From: Bacteroidales bacterium Bact_13
GTDB taxonomy: Bacteria > Bacteroidota > Bacteroidia > Bacteroidales > UBA932
Length of the DNA: 35,108 nt
Assembly: GCA_001602845.1 (NCBI GenBank)
Contig: LUZE01000003.1
Location: 1 to 35,108, forward strand
Reading direction: 5' to 3'
In this document: one piece after another, positions 34,539-35,108 of the stretch
Layout of the letters: each line of letters begins with the position of its first letter
Position numbering within the stretch: position 1 is the first letter of the stretch
The notes under the pieces: model-generated
Told to the model about the DNA's origin: nothing
What the model saw: only the letters and a program-made list of their open reading frames with translations
The model's database searches: none
Translations under genes and position numbers: made by a program

Positions 34539-35108
34539 CAACGGATTGACATTGGGTGTACTGGGTGGCATGGGACCCGCCGCGACGGCCGAGTTCCAGC
34601 GGCTGCTGGCTGAAAAGGCGCCGGCCGGATGCGACCAGGATCACCCGCGCATGATCGTCTATTCACATACGGTGACTCCCGACCGGACCACCTACCTGCT
34701 GGGCAAGGGGCCGGATCCCGAACCGTATCTGCTCGACGGGCTGAAGACCCTGGAGCGTTGGGGCGCCGACCGACTGGCGGTGACCTGCAACACGGCCCAT
34801 TTCTTCATCGACAAGTTCCTCTCGCAGGGGCTGCTGGACGTGCCGGTGATCCACATCATCGACGAGACGGTCCGCACCTGCCGGGAACGCAGTCCGCAGG
34901 GCGCCTGGCTGACGGCCACGCTCGGTACCATGAAGACGGGCCTGTACCAGGAGCATGGTGCGGCATCCGGTTACCGTTTCCGGGTTCCGGACCCGGCGAT
35001 GCAGGAGAAGATCCATGCCGTGACCGACCTGGTCAAGGCCGGCCGGCAGGAAGAGGCGGGCGCCCGCTACAAGGTGCTCGTGGAACAATTGTGGGCCGAG
35101 GAACGGCT
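34531..35108 (+). CDS. Aspartate/glutamate racemase family protein (partial at right edge)
   Basis: This frame is missing from the ORF track because it runs off the window. The ATG at 34531 overlaps the transporter stop by 8 bases and opens 192 codons to the edge. The protein starts MHSNGLTLGVLGGMGPAATAEF, the hallmark start of Asp/Glu racemases, and has the first catalytic cysteine in LAVTCNTAHFF. The second catalytic cysteine, normally in a GCTE motif about 110 residues later, would lie beyond the window. These enzymes interconvert L- and D-aspartate or glutamate, often for the cell wall; YgeA-like members have broader specificity. The exact substrate is unknown. Confidence 0.9.
   Translation, partial: MHSNGLTLGVLGGMGPAATAEFQRLLAEKAPAGCDQDHPRMIVYSHTVTPDRTTYLLGKGPDPEPYLLDGLKTLERWGADRLAVTCNTAHFFIDKFLSQGLLDVPVIHIIDETVRTCRERSPQGAWLTATLGTMKTGLYQEHGAASGYRFRVPDPAMQEKIHAVTDLVKAGRQEEAGARYKVLVEQLWAEER

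Overview
This window looks like chromosomal DNA from a GC-rich member of the Bacteroidales, probably a gut or rumen lineage. The evidence is the compact Bacteroidetes-type primary sigma factor, a TonB-dependent receptor followed by a DUF4249 lipoprotein, a fimbrillin-like lipoprotein preceded by a tiny Bacteroidales-style peptide ORF, and TAnnTTTG promoter boxes. The exact genus is not resolved from sequence alone. No rRNA, tRNA, CRISPR array, transposase or integrase was seen. Coding density is very high and many neighbouring genes overlap by 1-20 bases.

Region 1 (1-3594, + strand) is the end of a surface-sugar cluster. It holds the C-terminal part of an NDP-hexose 2,3-dehydratase, a Gfo/Idh/MocA-type ketoreductase, a DegT-family sugar aminotransferase and a GT8-like glycosyltransferase. 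Together these suggest synthesis and transfer of a 2-deoxy (probably amino) sugar.

Region 2 (3579-13811, - strand) is one long, tightly packed gene string read from dnaN downwards: dnaN, a DnaQ-type exonuclease, a degenerate fumarylacetoacetase-like protein, a YfhO-type membrane protein, a putative glycosyltransferase, a GT2 enzyme, a GT10 fucosyltransferase, gmd, fcl and another GT2 enzyme. The last part makes GDP-L-fucose and attaches fucose to a surface glycan. The layout places a replication gene at the head of a glycan operon.

Region 3 (13880-20340, + strand) is largely housekeeping: an HtrA-like lipoprotein protease, rpoD, a sodium:alanine symporter, argS and an EamA transporter. Two intergenic spacers here (15014-15213 and 19268-19440) carry related, hairpin-rich repeat elements in opposite orientation, and a perfect hairpin sits directly in front of rpoD.

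Region 4 (20341-23649, + strand) is the most accessory-looking part and is visibly more AT-rich at its start. It has paired direct repeats with a 20-base period, a 47-residue peptide gene, a lipoprotein joining a fimbrillin-like N-terminus to a C-type-lectin/DUF1566-like C-terminus, and a membrane-spanning regulator with a periplasmic Kelch-like propeller and a cytoplasmic AraC-type DNA-binding domain. I regard this as the best candidate for an undescribed sensing and surface-display system.

Region 5 (23689-35108, + strand) has a YgiQ-type radical SAM protein, a small acidic protein, a ClC chloride channel, Tex, a TonB-dependent receptor with its DUF4249 partner, a polyprenol-phosphate-mannose synthase-like GT2, a second EamA transporter and the start of an aspartate/glutamate racemase cut by the right edge.
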